Source: Paenibacillus plantiphilus
GTDB lineage: Bacteria > Bacillota > Bacilli > Paenibacillales > Paenibacillaceae
DNA length: 64,000 nucleotides
Assembly (NCBI RefSeq): GCF_927798095.1
Contig: NZ_CAKMMF010000020.1
Span: 1-64,000 of the forward strand
Direction of reading: 5' to 3'
Part shown: positions 1 through 8,039 of the stretch, one piece after another
How positions within the stretch are numbered: position 1 is the first letter of the stretch
Layout: the number at the start of each line of letters is the position of its first letter
Position numbers and translations under genes: made by a program
Notes under the pieces: model-generated
Seen by the model: the letters and a program-made list of their open reading frames with translations, nothing else
Told to the model about the DNA's origin: nothing
The model's database searches: none

Positions 1-43
1 GCAATTTAAACTCGTCGTTATAATGCTGCCTCGTTTTCCCCAT
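1..43 (-). CDS. IS3-family transposase OrfA, N-terminal fragment cut by window edge
   Basis: Only the first 14 codons lie in the window, beginning MGKTRQHYNDEFKL on the minus strand. That start resembles the helix-turn-helix OrfA of IS3-family elements, which binds the element ends. A strong GGTGAGGTG ribosome-binding site lies just upstream of the ATG at 43. The rest of the gene lies outside the window, so intactness cannot be judged. Confidence 0.6.
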   Translation of the reverse strand, partial: MGKTRQHYNDEFKL

Positions 44-100
44 TGTGAACACCTCACCTTTTATTAGGATTATTATCTGTCCAACGTTACGAGGTGTCCA
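1..100. mobile_element. End of an IS3-family insertion sequence
   Basis: The transposase start is followed outward by a short leader, and the element probably ends near 100 in the motif TGGACACCTCGTAACGTTGG (read on the minus strand), which has the look of an IS3-type terminal repeat. The opposite end is not in the window, so the exact boundary and target duplication are unknown. Confidence 0.5.
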
Positions 101-156
101 CTTTTTATTCTAATTGCAAATTCCGTGTTAAAGCAAGGAAGAGCAGCACGAAGGGG

Positions 157-325
157 AGCTGTAAGCAGGAAAAATCGTGTTATCGCTCCAACATAACCAA
201 TCTAGCCGCTCACCTTACCATTTTAAAACGGAAAAACCTGCTTACAGCGCCGCAAACTAAAATCTCTCCAGCTGTAAGACGAAAAAAACGTCTTATTGCT
301 TGGCACAGTGAGCGGCAGAGTGGCG
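157..325. repeat. Dispersed intergenic repeat, CTGTAAG/CTTACAG family (diverged copy)
   Basis: This gene-free stretch holds GCTGTAAGC, then GCTTACAGC, then GCTGTAAG again, separated by A-rich segments such as GGAAAAA. The same half-unit vocabulary occurs at 28978-29550, 50130-50395 and 63895-64000. This copy is diverged and not tandem, and no gene was found in it. Confidence 0.5.
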
Positions 326-386
326 GCCTAGCCCTTTCCGCGCTGATTTATCGTACTTCACCTAACATCGAGAGGAAGCTGACCAT

Positions 387-812
387 ATGGATATTTACAA
401 ACCATTCGCCGCCATGTTGAAGGATTGCCCTGTTCACAAAATATCGGAGGCCGACAGCAACAAGTTCGTCATTCTTAGCAATGGGGAATTTTATCCCTTC
501 ATGAACTGTATTGAAATCTTCGACGTTGACGGCAAGACGCCGCCCAACACGCATGAGGAAGCATTCGAGCATTTCTATGTCATTGCGGGAAGTGGTGTTG
601 CGACGATTGGCGATCAAGTGATTCCTATTGAGACGGGGGCGCATCTGGTTGTGCCGCCTAAGCATTCGCATAAGATCGAGAATACTGGCGAGGGCCGCTT
701 GTATGTATTCACAACGATGATCCCGGACGAGAAGTTCTCCAAGCTGATTCTCTCCGGGTCGCAGAGTAGTCTGGACGAAGAGGACTTGAAGGTTCTCTTG
801 CATAAGGGGTGA
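387..812 (+). CDS. Cupin-domain protein
   Basis: A 141-residue single-domain cupin. The metal-binding motifs are visible as H-x-E-x-F-E-H-F-Y near residue 52-60 and PPKHSHKIEN near residue 91-100. Small cupins of this sort act as metal-dependent isomerases, dioxygenases or sugar/amide-binding sensors, and the substrate cannot be read from sequence. A GAGGAA ribosome-binding site supports the ATG at 387. It is the first gene of a tightly spaced operon (4 bp to the next gene) with an amidase, a creatininase-family enzyme and an FAH-family enzyme. A role in the same catabolic route is inferred from this context. The IS element upstream may have displaced the original promoter or upstream genes. 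Confidence 0.85.
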   Translation: MDIYKPFAAMLKDCPVHKISEADSNKFVILSNGEFYPFMNCIEIFDVDGKTPPNTHEEAFEHFYVIAGSGVATIGDQVIPIETGAHLVVPPKHSHKIENTGEGRLYVFTTMIPDEKFSKLILSGSQSSLDEEDLKVLLHKG

Positions 813-816
813 GGAG

Positions 817-2022
817 ATGGAGGACCGTTACCATGCTTACATGGATAAGTCGCTGACTATGGGGCCGCTAGGCAGCGGTCCTCTGAACGGTCTTGCTTTT
901 GCCATGAAGGATGTGTTCGCTGTGCAAGGGCATCGGAATGCAGCGGGCAATCCCGATTGGCTGAATACCCATGAAGCTGCAACTGCTACAGCGAAGGCTG
1001 TCGAGCTGCTGCTCCAAGGAGGCGCCAAGCTATGCGGGGCAACGCATACCGATGAGCTGATGTACAGCTTGAACGGCGAGAACTATCATTATGGCACGCC
1101 GATTAATCCGAATGCGCCGGGACGCATCCCCGGAGGCTCGTCAAGCGGCTCGGCAGCAGCTGTTGCAGCGGGCGAAGCGGATTTTGCAATCGGTACAGAT
1201 ACTGGCGGCTCTGTTCGCATCCCGTCCTCATATTGCGGCATCTACGGTTTTCGTCCGACGCATGGCGCAGTGGATACGGAGGGACTGATTCCGCTTGCGC
1301 CCAGCTTTGACACGGTTGGCTGGATGGCCAGGGAAGCAGAGGACCTGCTGGCTGTCGGCAAGGTGCTGATCGGTGGGGATTCGGATTCGCCTGTGAAGCG
1401 GTTCAAGCGCATCCTGCATGCGGAGGATATATGGAGCTTGGCGGAGCCGGATTGCAGCGAGGCGCTGCAAGGATCAGTTGCAAATATAGCGCAGTATGTC
1501 GGTCCTGTTGAGCGGCTCGTGCTGCAGGAGGCCGGATATTCGGAATGGATGAATACGTTCCGTGTTCTGCAAGGACTAGAGATATGGCGGTCGCATGGGG
1601 AATGGATTGAATCGTGCAAGCCCAATTTCGGTCCCGGTATTGCAGAGCGGTTTGCTTGGACGAAGACACTGGATGGAAGCGGGCAAGAGGCTGTGCTGGA
1701 GGAGGCTCGTGAACGGATACATGGGAATATGCAGCAATTGCTGGGGGACGGCTCGCTGCTTGTGATGCCAACCGCTCCGGGTCCCGCTCCACTATTGAAT
1801 TTGCCGTCCGAGCAGCTGGAGCAGACAAGAATGAGAACGCTGCAACTATGCTGTATTGCAGGTCTGGCTGGACTGCCGCAAGTGACGCTGCCGATTTGCC
1901 GTGTGAATGGCCTGCCGGTCGGACTGTCTATTATTGCAGGGCGTGGCTGCGATATTCCGCTGCTTGAGTTAGTGTACGAGCTGTCGGAGAGACAAGCGGC
2001 AGGAGAAAGTTCAAGGGCGTAA
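817..2022 (+). CDS. Amidase signature family hydrolase
   Basis: A 401-residue amidase-signature enzyme that should hydrolyse a carboxamide to acid and ammonia. The Ser-cisSer-Lys triad is present: Lys31 in AMKDVF, the cis-Ser in GGSSSGS (residues 106-112) and the nucleophile Ser132 in GTDTGGSVRIPSS. It is shorter than the usual 450-500 residues, as in the compact AtzF/AtzE-like and fungal amidase-like groups. It begins 4 bp after the cupin gene with a GGTGAGGAG ribosome-binding site. Cytoplasmic, with no signal peptide. The partner enzymes suggest a small amide or cyclic amide as substrate, but this is inference. Confidence 0.9.
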   Translation: MEDRYHAYMDKSLTMGPLGSGPLNGLAFAMKDVFAVQGHRNAAGNPDWLNTHEAATATAKAVELLLQGGAKLCGATHTDELMYSLNGENYHYGTPINPNAPGRIPGGSSSGSAAAVAAGEADFAIGTDTGGSVRIPSSYCGIYGFRPTHGAVDTEGLIPLAPSFDTVGWMAREAEDLLAVGKVLIGGDSDSPVKRFKRILHAEDIWSLAEPDCSEALQGSVANIAQYVGPVERLVLQEAGYSEWMNTFRVLQGLEIWRSHGEWIESCKPNFGPGIAERFAWTKTLDGSGQEAVLEEARERIHGNMQQLLGDGSLLVMPTAPGPAPLLNLPSEQLEQTRMRTLQLCCIAGLAGLPQVTLPICRVNGLPVGLSIIAGRGCDIPLLELVYELSERQAAGESSRA

Positions 2023-2099
2023 TGCGGAGTGAACGGCTGCGATGGCAATGATAGCTGCTATGGTATGTGTGGCGGAATTAGGGAGAAGAGGGTGCTGTT

Positions 2100-2909
2100 A
2101 TGTTTAGCAGATATGAGGGAAGGGCATGGGAGGATAAATTTCTGCCCAGGCTGACGAGCAAGCAGATTGGCGAGCTGCCTAAGGAGAACGCGCTTTGCAT
2201 CCTGTCATTGGGCGCGGTGGAGCAGCATGGCTATCATCTGCCCGTCATGACGGACGCGCTTATCGGGGAGGCGACCCTGACGCAGACGTTTGAGAAAATA
2301 GATTCCAGTGAGCAGATCTGGATGCTGCCTCCCATCGCATATGGCAAAAGCAATGAGCATCTCGGGTTTGCAGGTACAATTGCATTATCGGCTGCAACCT
2401 TGCAAAGTATCGTCATGGATGTTGCTGCAAGCTTGCAGCGGAGCGGATTTAGAAGGCTGCTGCTATTCAATACGCATGGCGGCAATATGGATATGCTCAA
2501 TGTTATTGCGCGCGAGGTGCGTATTGCTACGGGGCTGATGGTGTTTTATTTGGCGCCGCATAGCTTGGACATGGCTAATGATCTAATGACCGCTGAGGAA
2601 ATCGAGTACGGCATTCACGGCGGGGACTACGAAACATCCATTGTGAAGGCAATCAAGCCGGGATGGGTGCATGATGAGCTCGCTGTATCGGAAATGGTGG
2701 ATCTCTCGCAATATGAACAGCTAACGCTGGAGGGGAGAGTGCGGTTCGCTTGGGTGATGAGCGATATCTCGGAAAGCGGTGTAGCCGGAGATGCAACGAA
2801 GGCTACAGCCGATAAGGGAGTTCTCATTCAAGAGCGGATCACCGACTTTTTGGCTAAAGCCTTTGTAGAGCTAAGCAGGTTTGAAATTTCTGAATTAAGA
2901 AAACGTTAG
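2100..2909 (+). CDS. Creatininase-family amidohydrolase
   Basis: A 269-residue member of the creatininase / MftE family, metal-dependent hydrolases that open cyclic amides or cut small amides. Visible signatures are LGAVEQHGYHLP with the following MTDA (Glu, His and Asp metal ligands), the NTHGGN loop, and a distal EEIEYGIHGGDYETS segment carrying a Glu ligand. Length is typical (about 240-270). The gene follows the amidase after 77 bp and has its own GGAGAAGAGGGTG ribosome-binding region. True creatinine as substrate is not implied. With the amidase it suggests stepwise opening of a lactam or imide ring. Confidence 0.88.
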   Translation: MFSRYEGRAWEDKFLPRLTSKQIGELPKENALCILSLGAVEQHGYHLPVMTDALIGEATLTQTFEKIDSSEQIWMLPPIAYGKSNEHLGFAGTIALSAATLQSIVMDVAASLQRSGFRRLLLFNTHGGNMDMLNVIAREVRIATGLMVFYLAPHSLDMANDLMTAEEIEYGIHGGDYETSIVKAIKPGWVHDELAVSEMVDLSQYEQLTLEGRVRFAWVMSDISESGVAGDATKATADKGVLIQERITDFLAKAFVELSRFEISELRKR

Positions 2910-2930
2910 TCGGTAGGGAGCGCATTTACT

Positions 2931-3797
2931 ATGAAGCTGGCAACAATTAGACAAGGCAGCGCAGAGCTGGCGGCTATTATTGAGTCATCCTCCTATATTC
3001 TGATCGACACGATCAACGCTGCGATGAACATGCAGTGGAGCAGCAGTATGCTTGAGCTGATACGGCTGGGGCAATTGGATGCGATCAAGGAGTGGTATCG
3101 CAACGGGGGCCGAGAGCTGTTGGCAGGAATGGCCTCCGTTCCTCTAGCGGAAGCGCAATATGCGCCGTTATATCGTCATCCTCGCAAAATATGGGGAATC
3201 GGCATGAATTATGTGAAGAACGCTTCAGAGCTGGCGTTCATTCCGGCAGATGCTGAGCCGGTAAGCTTCATGAAGCCGGACACGACTATTATCGGCAGCG
3301 GCGAGGCGATCCAGCTTCCGCGTCAGTCGCAGGAGCCGACTGCAGAAGCGGAGCTTGCCATCATTATTGGACGTGAGTGCCGGAATGTGACTGAGGCCGA
3401 GGCGCGGGATGCCGTTGCAGGGTTCACGACTTCATTGGATATGACCGCAGCGGATATTCATGCGAAGAATCAGCGGTTTCTGACGAGGGCGAAGAGCTTC
3501 GATACGTTTTTTAGCTTCGGCCCGCATTTCATAACAGCGGACGAAATCGAGGATGTGCTGGCGCTGTCGGTAGAGACGGTGCTGAATGGCGCAGTCTGCC
3601 ATCGCAATGTGATTGCTCATATGCGTTATCAGCCCTGGTATATCGTTGCTTTCCATTCTCAGGTGATGACCCTGCTCCCGGGTGATGTCATCCTTACAGG
3701 AACGCCGGGATCAGTCATCATTCGTGATGGGGATGTTGTGGAATGCCGTATTAGCGGCGGCTTCGAGCCGCTTGTGAATTCAGTAAGGGGATGCTGA
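2931..3797 (+). CDS. Fumarylacetoacetate hydrolase (FAH) family protein
   Basis: A 288-residue FAH-fold protein. The catalytic core starts at KIWGIGMNY (about residue 86). Metal-ligand segments EAELAIIIG and GFTTSLDMTA follow, and the C-terminal GDVILTGTPG motif is characteristic. Members hydrolyse acylpyruvates, act as hydratases or decarboxylases on 2-oxo acids, or act as oxaloacetate tautomerases. It ends the four-gene operon, 21 bp after the creatininase-family gene, preceded by a TAGGGAG ribosome-binding site. It probably handles a keto-acid product of the pathway (inference). No terminator is evident in the 17-bp gap to the convergent next gene. Confidence 0.88.
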   Translation: MKLATIRQGSAELAAIIESSSYILIDTINAAMNMQWSSSMLELIRLGQLDAIKEWYRNGGRELLAGMASVPLAEAQYAPLYRHPRKIWGIGMNYVKNASELAFIPADAEPVSFMKPDTTIIGSGEAIQLPRQSQEPTAEAELAIIIGRECRNVTEAEARDAVAGFTTSLDMTAADIHAKNQRFLTRAKSFDTFFSFGPHFITADEIEDVLALSVETVLNGAVCHRNVIAHMRYQPWYIVAFHSQVMTLLPGDVILTGTPGSVIIRDGDVVECRISGGFEPLVNSVRGC

Positions 3798-3814
3798 AGC
3801 TCCGAAAGCTGTCC

Positions 3815-4915
3815 TCATGGATTCTCAAGCTCAAGCATCTTTCCAAGTGTATCCCCTATTCTGTCAATCTCGACACTGTCCTTGTTGCTCAGCACAATGA
3901 CGGTCATGTCATCCAGCGCGTTATGCATGAGATATCCGACGAAACCGTTAATAAATCGTCCGGGGGTCTGAGCATACATTTTTCTTTCTTCGACTCTCCA
4001 ACCGTAGGCATAATTAGCTTTGAAAGGTGTAAACATGGCCTCTGCCGAGGTTTTCTTGATGAGTTGTTCCGTATAGAGCGACCGATCCCATTTGTACAGA
4101 TCATCGATCGTCGAATAGATCCCTCCGGAGGAACTCATAGCGACGAACGGCGCCTCCTCGGAAGGCGTATCAAGACCGTAGGTATAACCTACCGCGTATT
4201 GTTTATCCGCTATACCGCCATCCCGTAAACCTGAATCGTTCATCCCAAGTGGTTTGAAAATATGCTCGTGAATATAGTTTTCGTATGTCTGCTTGCTGAC
4301 CCGTTCAATGATGGCACCTAGTACGATATAGCCTGAATTGCTATGATATAAATGTCTTCCCGGCTCAAAATTCAGCGGTTCGTCTTTAAATTTGTCCAAG
4401 CTCTGTTCGACCGTCATCTGCTGCCCCATCCTCTCCAGAAAATCCGGAAAGGTGGTGAAATTCGGGATGCCGGAAGTATGGGTGAGTAAATGGTGGATCG
4501 TGATTACGTCGCCATGTGGATAATCAGGCAGATATTCATGTATAGGGTCTTTCACATTCAGCTTTCCTTGCTCTTGAAGCTGCATGATGGCAAGCGCAGT
4601 GAATTGTTTGGTGATGGAGCCGATTTGGAAAATGGTGTCTGGGGTGTTTGGTGATTTCTTCTGCAGATTCGCCATCCCATATCCTTTACGAACTAAGATA
4701 TTACCTTTCTTAGCCAGCAATACAGAACCGCTGAATTCGAATTTGTGCAGAAGGGCATCTACTCTGTCTGAGAAGGATTCAACTTCTGAGCTGACTGGCG
4801 GCTGAGTCTGTATCGGGGCGGCAGAGCTCGGTACCGAATTTTGATGGTTATTGGATGTCGTACACCCTACGGTTAGAGAGCAAACTAGCATTGTGATCAT
4901 AACAACTTTTTTCAT
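3815..4915 (-). CDS. Serine hydrolase, beta-lactamase/class C family lipoprotein
   Basis: 366 residues from the chosen ATG at 4915, which follows an AGGGATGG ribosome-binding site; an in-frame ATG ten codons upstream is less well supported. The N-terminus is a lipoprotein signal with lipobox LTVGC, so the protein should be anchored outside the membrane. The S-x-x-K motif SITK is at residues 100-103. The usual Y-x-N motif reads H-S-N (within LYHSNSGY), so the tyrosine general base is either replaced or shifted by one. The C-terminal third contains YGW. Family members are penicillin-binding proteins, D-amino-acid peptidases or esterases, and true beta-lactamase activity is not implied. It converges on the FAH gene with a 17-bp gap. 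Confidence 0.87.
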   Translation of the reverse strand: MKKVVMITMLVCSLTVGCTTSNNHQNSVPSSAAPIQTQPPVSSEVESFSDRVDALLHKFEFSGSVLLAKKGNILVRKGYGMANLQKKSPNTPDTIFQIGSITKQFTALAIMQLQEQGKLNVKDPIHEYLPDYPHGDVITIHHLLTHTSGIPNFTTFPDFLERMGQQMTVEQSLDKFKDEPLNFEPGRHLYHSNSGYIVLGAIIERVSKQTYENYIHEHIFKPLGMNDSGLRDGGIADKQYAVGYTYGLDTPSEEAPFVAMSSSGGIYSTIDDLYKWDRSLYTEQLIKKTSAEAMFTPFKANYAYGWRVEERKMYAQTPGRFINGFVGYLMHNALDDMTVIVLSNKDSVEIDRIGDTLGKMLELENP

Positions 4916-5071
4916 ATGCACCATCCCTATTTTATTAATGCTCAATAAGATACGGTCGCGCTTGAAATTAGTTTCAAAATTTTGGTTTTTTATGCAATTG
5001 AGTGTAACGTCAGACCCGCGTCCCCGTGGATTGTCTTGCTTTGATGGCGCAAGGGGGGCGGCTTTCGCATG

Positions 5072-6337
5072 TTAGTGCTTGATCTCGAAGCGATCCAGCT
5101 CTTCTCCAGCCACATTATAGGCTTTGTACAATAGGGAATCGCCGTCAATGGTAATGCCTGCGAACATTTGCTGGCCATTCTGGAAATGGACCTTATGATA
5201 GAATTTATCGTCCTTCTTCTCATTGAACTTCTGTCCGGACGTATTGGTTACGACATACACCGTGCCCTCCTTGCCCGTCACGGCGCGTTCTCCGTCACCG
5301 ACAACCTCGCCATTCCGCAGCGGGAATGATCTCGAATATTCATGGTTATGCCCTTGCAGCACAAGGTCTACCTTGAATTCATCGAATACCTCCACCCACT
5401 TCTTAATCTTCTTGTACGAGCTGCCGCCATATGCCCCGCGATGCATCGCGACGATGATCCACGGCTTATCCGTCCCGGCGAGATCCTCCCGCAGCCATTC
5501 TGTCTGCCCATCAATATTGGATTCTGTATTCAATACGACGAAATGTGCATTGCTGTAATCGAACGAATAGGTTGTGCCTTTAATAGAGCCGTCTGCCCCG
5601 TTATCAGGCACTAGAAAGTGCGATGTGAAGCGATCCGCTTTATGATCGATTTCCTCATGATTGCCAGTAACCGGCATGAGCGGAACACGAGTCAGCCACC
5701 GCCGTCCTTTGTCGAAAAAATAATCCCATGCAAGCTCATCCTCAGGATTTTCCGTCAAATCCCCGTTATGTACAATGAAGCGGGCATCTGGAAGCTGCTC
5801 GAAGGCCTTATCCAATGTCCGTCCCCACAGCTCGAAATCACTCTCCACAATACCCTGCGAATCCGTCACATTAAGGAAGGTGAACGCCTCCGCCGCAGCA
5901 GGCTCGGTTAGAAATTGCGCAGGCTCGCTCCAACTGTTCGCCTCTCCGCTGCCTACTCGGTACGAATAGGCCGTTCCGGCTTTCAGACCTGTTACCTCGA
6001 CTTTGTGAACGCCCTGCTGAACATTGTCCGCCGTCTCGATTGTTGTTGTGCTGCCCTGCACGGTGAGCATGCTGTTCTCGTCCAGTCCGTCCTTCCAGCT
6101 TCCCTCTACGAGCTGGATAACTGCGCTTGAAGCCGCAGGCCCCGTATGCCAGGTGAATGAACGGCTAGTGCGCGCATCGCCGGTTATTGTGGTGACGATG
6201 GATTTGGGCTGAGTGGCTGCCCCTGGAGAATCGGGGTTGTCTATCTCCATGCTGTCATTGCAGCCGATCATGACGATCATGCTCATAATGAGCAGCGCTG
6301 TTAAATGGATGGTGTCTCTATATGCATTCCGCTTCAA
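5072..6337 (-). CDS. Metallophosphoesterase lipoprotein with N-terminal FN3/purple-acid-phosphatase-like domain
   Basis: The best start is TTG at 6337, behind GAGGAGG, giving 421 residues. Longer in-frame starts lack a ribosome-binding site and would add an implausible basic leader. A lipoprotein signal ends in MIGC. An N-terminal FN3-like purple acid phosphatase domain follows (about residues 45-145). The calcineurin-like phosphoesterase domain shows HNGDLTENPEDE, VTGNHEE, AMHRGAYG and LQGHNHEYSRS, the expected dinuclear metal ligands. It probably hydrolyses phosphomonoesters at the cell surface. The gene is monocistronic and divergent from the VTC/DUF4956/CotH operon. Confidence 0.88.
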   Translation of the reverse strand: MKRNAYRDTIHLTALLIMSMIVMIGCNDSMEIDNPDSPGAATQPKSIVTTITGDARTSRSFTWHTGPAASSAVIQLVEGSWKDGLDENSMLTVQGSTTTIETADNVQQGVHKVEVTGLKAGTAYSYRVGSGEANSWSEPAQFLTEPAAAEAFTFLNVTDSQGIVESDFELWGRTLDKAFEQLPDARFIVHNGDLTENPEDELAWDYFFDKGRRWLTRVPLMPVTGNHEEIDHKADRFTSHFLVPDNGADGSIKGTTYSFDYSNAHFVVLNTESNIDGQTEWLREDLAGTDKPWIIVAMHRGAYGGSSYKKIKKWVEVFDEFKVDLVLQGHNHEYSRSFPLRNGEVVGDGERAVTGKEGTVYVVTNTSGQKFNEKKDDKFYHKVHFQNGQQMFAGITIDGDSLLYKAYNVAGEELDRFEIKH

Positions 6338-6605
6338 ATGAGAATCCTCCTCGTTGCATAAAGCTGCTGAAATACTCGCCCTGCCAAATTTCGCACCGCG
6401 CGCAGCTCCCGGCGCTGCGCGGTGTTCCGCTGCATGACGGCCCTTTCCTCGTACAGTCAGTATAAGCCTCATATTAAGGAATTGTAAAACATTCAGCGGC
6501 TATTCAGTTATCGCTAAGGATGGGCTCATGTACGCTTTTTACAATAAGATGTATAACCGGCGGTTGGAACACGGATGAACCGTTTGACAGAGAGAGAGGT
6601 GTGAA

Positions 6606-7319
6606 ATGAACAGCAATTTGAAGTACCGTCATGAATTGAAATTTCTGATCAACTACCATCAATTCTATCTGATCAGCAATCGGCTGCGGAATCTGATGAG
6701 TCGGGATAAACATGCGGGACCTAAAGGGGAGTACCATATTCGGAGCCTGTACTTCGACGACATTAGCAATAAGGCGCTTCATGAGAAATTGGGCGGGGTT
6801 CGCGACCGTGTGAAGTATCGGGTGCGCATCTACAACGTGGAGGACAATGTCATTCACTTCGAAAAGAAGATCAAGCGCAATGATTACATCGCCAAGGTGA
6901 AGGAGCCGCTGACCCGCGATATGTACGAGGCCATTATTGCAGGGAATTATGAGGTGCTCCGTCAGCCGGACAAGCCATTTATGATGGAGCTCTACAATGA
7001 AATGACGCATAACTTTCTGCGTCCCAAAGTCATTGTTGATTATGTTCGCGAGCCTTACGTATGCCGCAACGGCAACGTGCGAATTACGTTCGATAAGGAG
7101 TTGCGGACGGGTCTTCATTCAACAGATATTTTCAACAAGGAATTGAACTCGGTGCGGGCGATCGATGAGAATCTGATCATTCTTGAGGTGAAATACGACG
7201 AGTACCTGCCGGGCTATATCCAGACGGCGCTCCAGCTTCAAGGGCTGACCAGACAGTCTGCATCGAAGTATGTGATATGCCGCAAATTTCTGAAATTCAA
7301 CACATGGGAGGATCATTAG
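6606..7319 (+). CDS. VTC-domain (polyphosphate polymerase-like) protein
   Basis: A 237-residue VTC domain. This tunnel-fold family is known from the yeast vacuolar polyphosphate polymerase Vtc4 and is related to CYTH/triphosphatase folds. Basic tunnel motifs are visible: RHELKFLI at the N-terminus, RSLYFDD, KYRVRIYN, FEKKIKR and a late ILEVKYDEYLP. It is soluble. It sits 3 bp before a DUF4956 membrane protein and in the same operon as a CotH kinase, an arrangement that recurs in Firmicutes. Polyphosphate or another phosphate polymer as substrate is inferred from the fold. Confidence 0.88.
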   Translation: MNSNLKYRHELKFLINYHQFYLISNRLRNLMSRDKHAGPKGEYHIRSLYFDDISNKALHEKLGGVRDRVKYRVRIYNVEDNVIHFEKKIKRNDYIAKVKEPLTRDMYEAIIAGNYEVLRQPDKPFMMELYNEMTHNFLRPKVIVDYVREPYVCRNGNVRITFDKELRTGLHSTDIFNKELNSVRAIDENLIILEVKYDEYLPGYIQTALQLQGLTRQSASKYVICRKFLKFNTWEDH

Positions 7320-7322
7320 TCT

Positions 7323-8021
7323 ATGGATACGACGACAACGGAAACAACAAATTTTGCCGACTTATTAAAGAAATCGGTGGTGAACAATTTTATATCCGAC
7401 ATTGATATTACGAAAATATTGCTTACACTCGGGATTGCTTTTCTGATCGGCTACTTTATTTATGTGCTGTACAAAAGGGTGTTCAGCGGTGTTCTTTATT
7501 CGCGAAGCTTCAATATTTCGCTAATCGGGATGACGATGGTTACAGCAATGGTTATTATTGCGGTCAATTCCAATCTTGTGCTGTCGCTCGGCATGGTCGG
7601 CGCGCTCTCGATTGTCCGGTTCAGGACGCCGATCAAGGACCCGACGGATCTGATTTTTCTGTTCTGGGCTGCGGCGGCGGGCATTGTGGCGGGAGCGGGC
7701 TTTTATACGCTTGCGATGGTCGGTTCTGTTGCAATTGGCCTGATTATGTTCTTCTTTATTAAACGCTCGACCTTCGAAACGCCGTACCTGCTTGTCATTA
7801 ATTGCGATAGCGATAAGTGCGAGCAGGCCGTTCAACAGCATGTTGGCAAAATGGTGAAGCGATACAATGTGAAGCAAAAAACCGTCACCCAAGGCAATAT
7901 CGAGACAACGCTGGAAATTCGGCTGCGCGACAATGAAGGCCAATTCGTGAACGGAATCTCGGAGCTTGACGGTGTTCGGAATGCTGTGCTTATCAGCTAC
8001 AGCGGCGATTATGTATCCTAG
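7323..8021 (+). CDS. DUF4956 membrane protein
   Basis: A 232-residue integral membrane protein with about four hydrophobic segments in the first 150 residues, including the family hallmark RFRTPIKDPTDLIFLFWA followed by a Gly/Ala-rich helix. The C-terminal 80 residues are a soluble, cytoplasm-like alpha/beta domain. The family has no established biochemical activity. It commonly neighbours VTC-domain proteins, as it does here, so it may channel or anchor whatever the VTC domain makes. The start at 7323 lies behind a GGGAGG ribosome-binding site overlapping the end of the previous gene. Confidence 0.85.
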   Translation: MDTTTTETTNFADLLKKSVVNNFISDIDITKILLTLGIAFLIGYFIYVLYKRVFSGVLYSRSFNISLIGMTMVTAMVIIAVNSNLVLSLGMVGALSIVRFRTPIKDPTDLIFLFWAAAAGIVAGAGFYTLAMVGSVAIGLIMFFFIKRSTFETPYLLVINCDSDKCEQAVQQHVGKMVKRYNVKQKTVTQGNIETTLEIRLRDNEGQFVNGISELDGVRNAVLISYSGDYVS

Positions 8022-8039
8022 AGATGGAGGGGGCCCAGG

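Noticed and set aside
94-420. 108-codon plus-strand frame at the left edge
   Set aside because: Overlaps the IS end, the repeat copy and the cupin start; no ribosome-binding site and no family.
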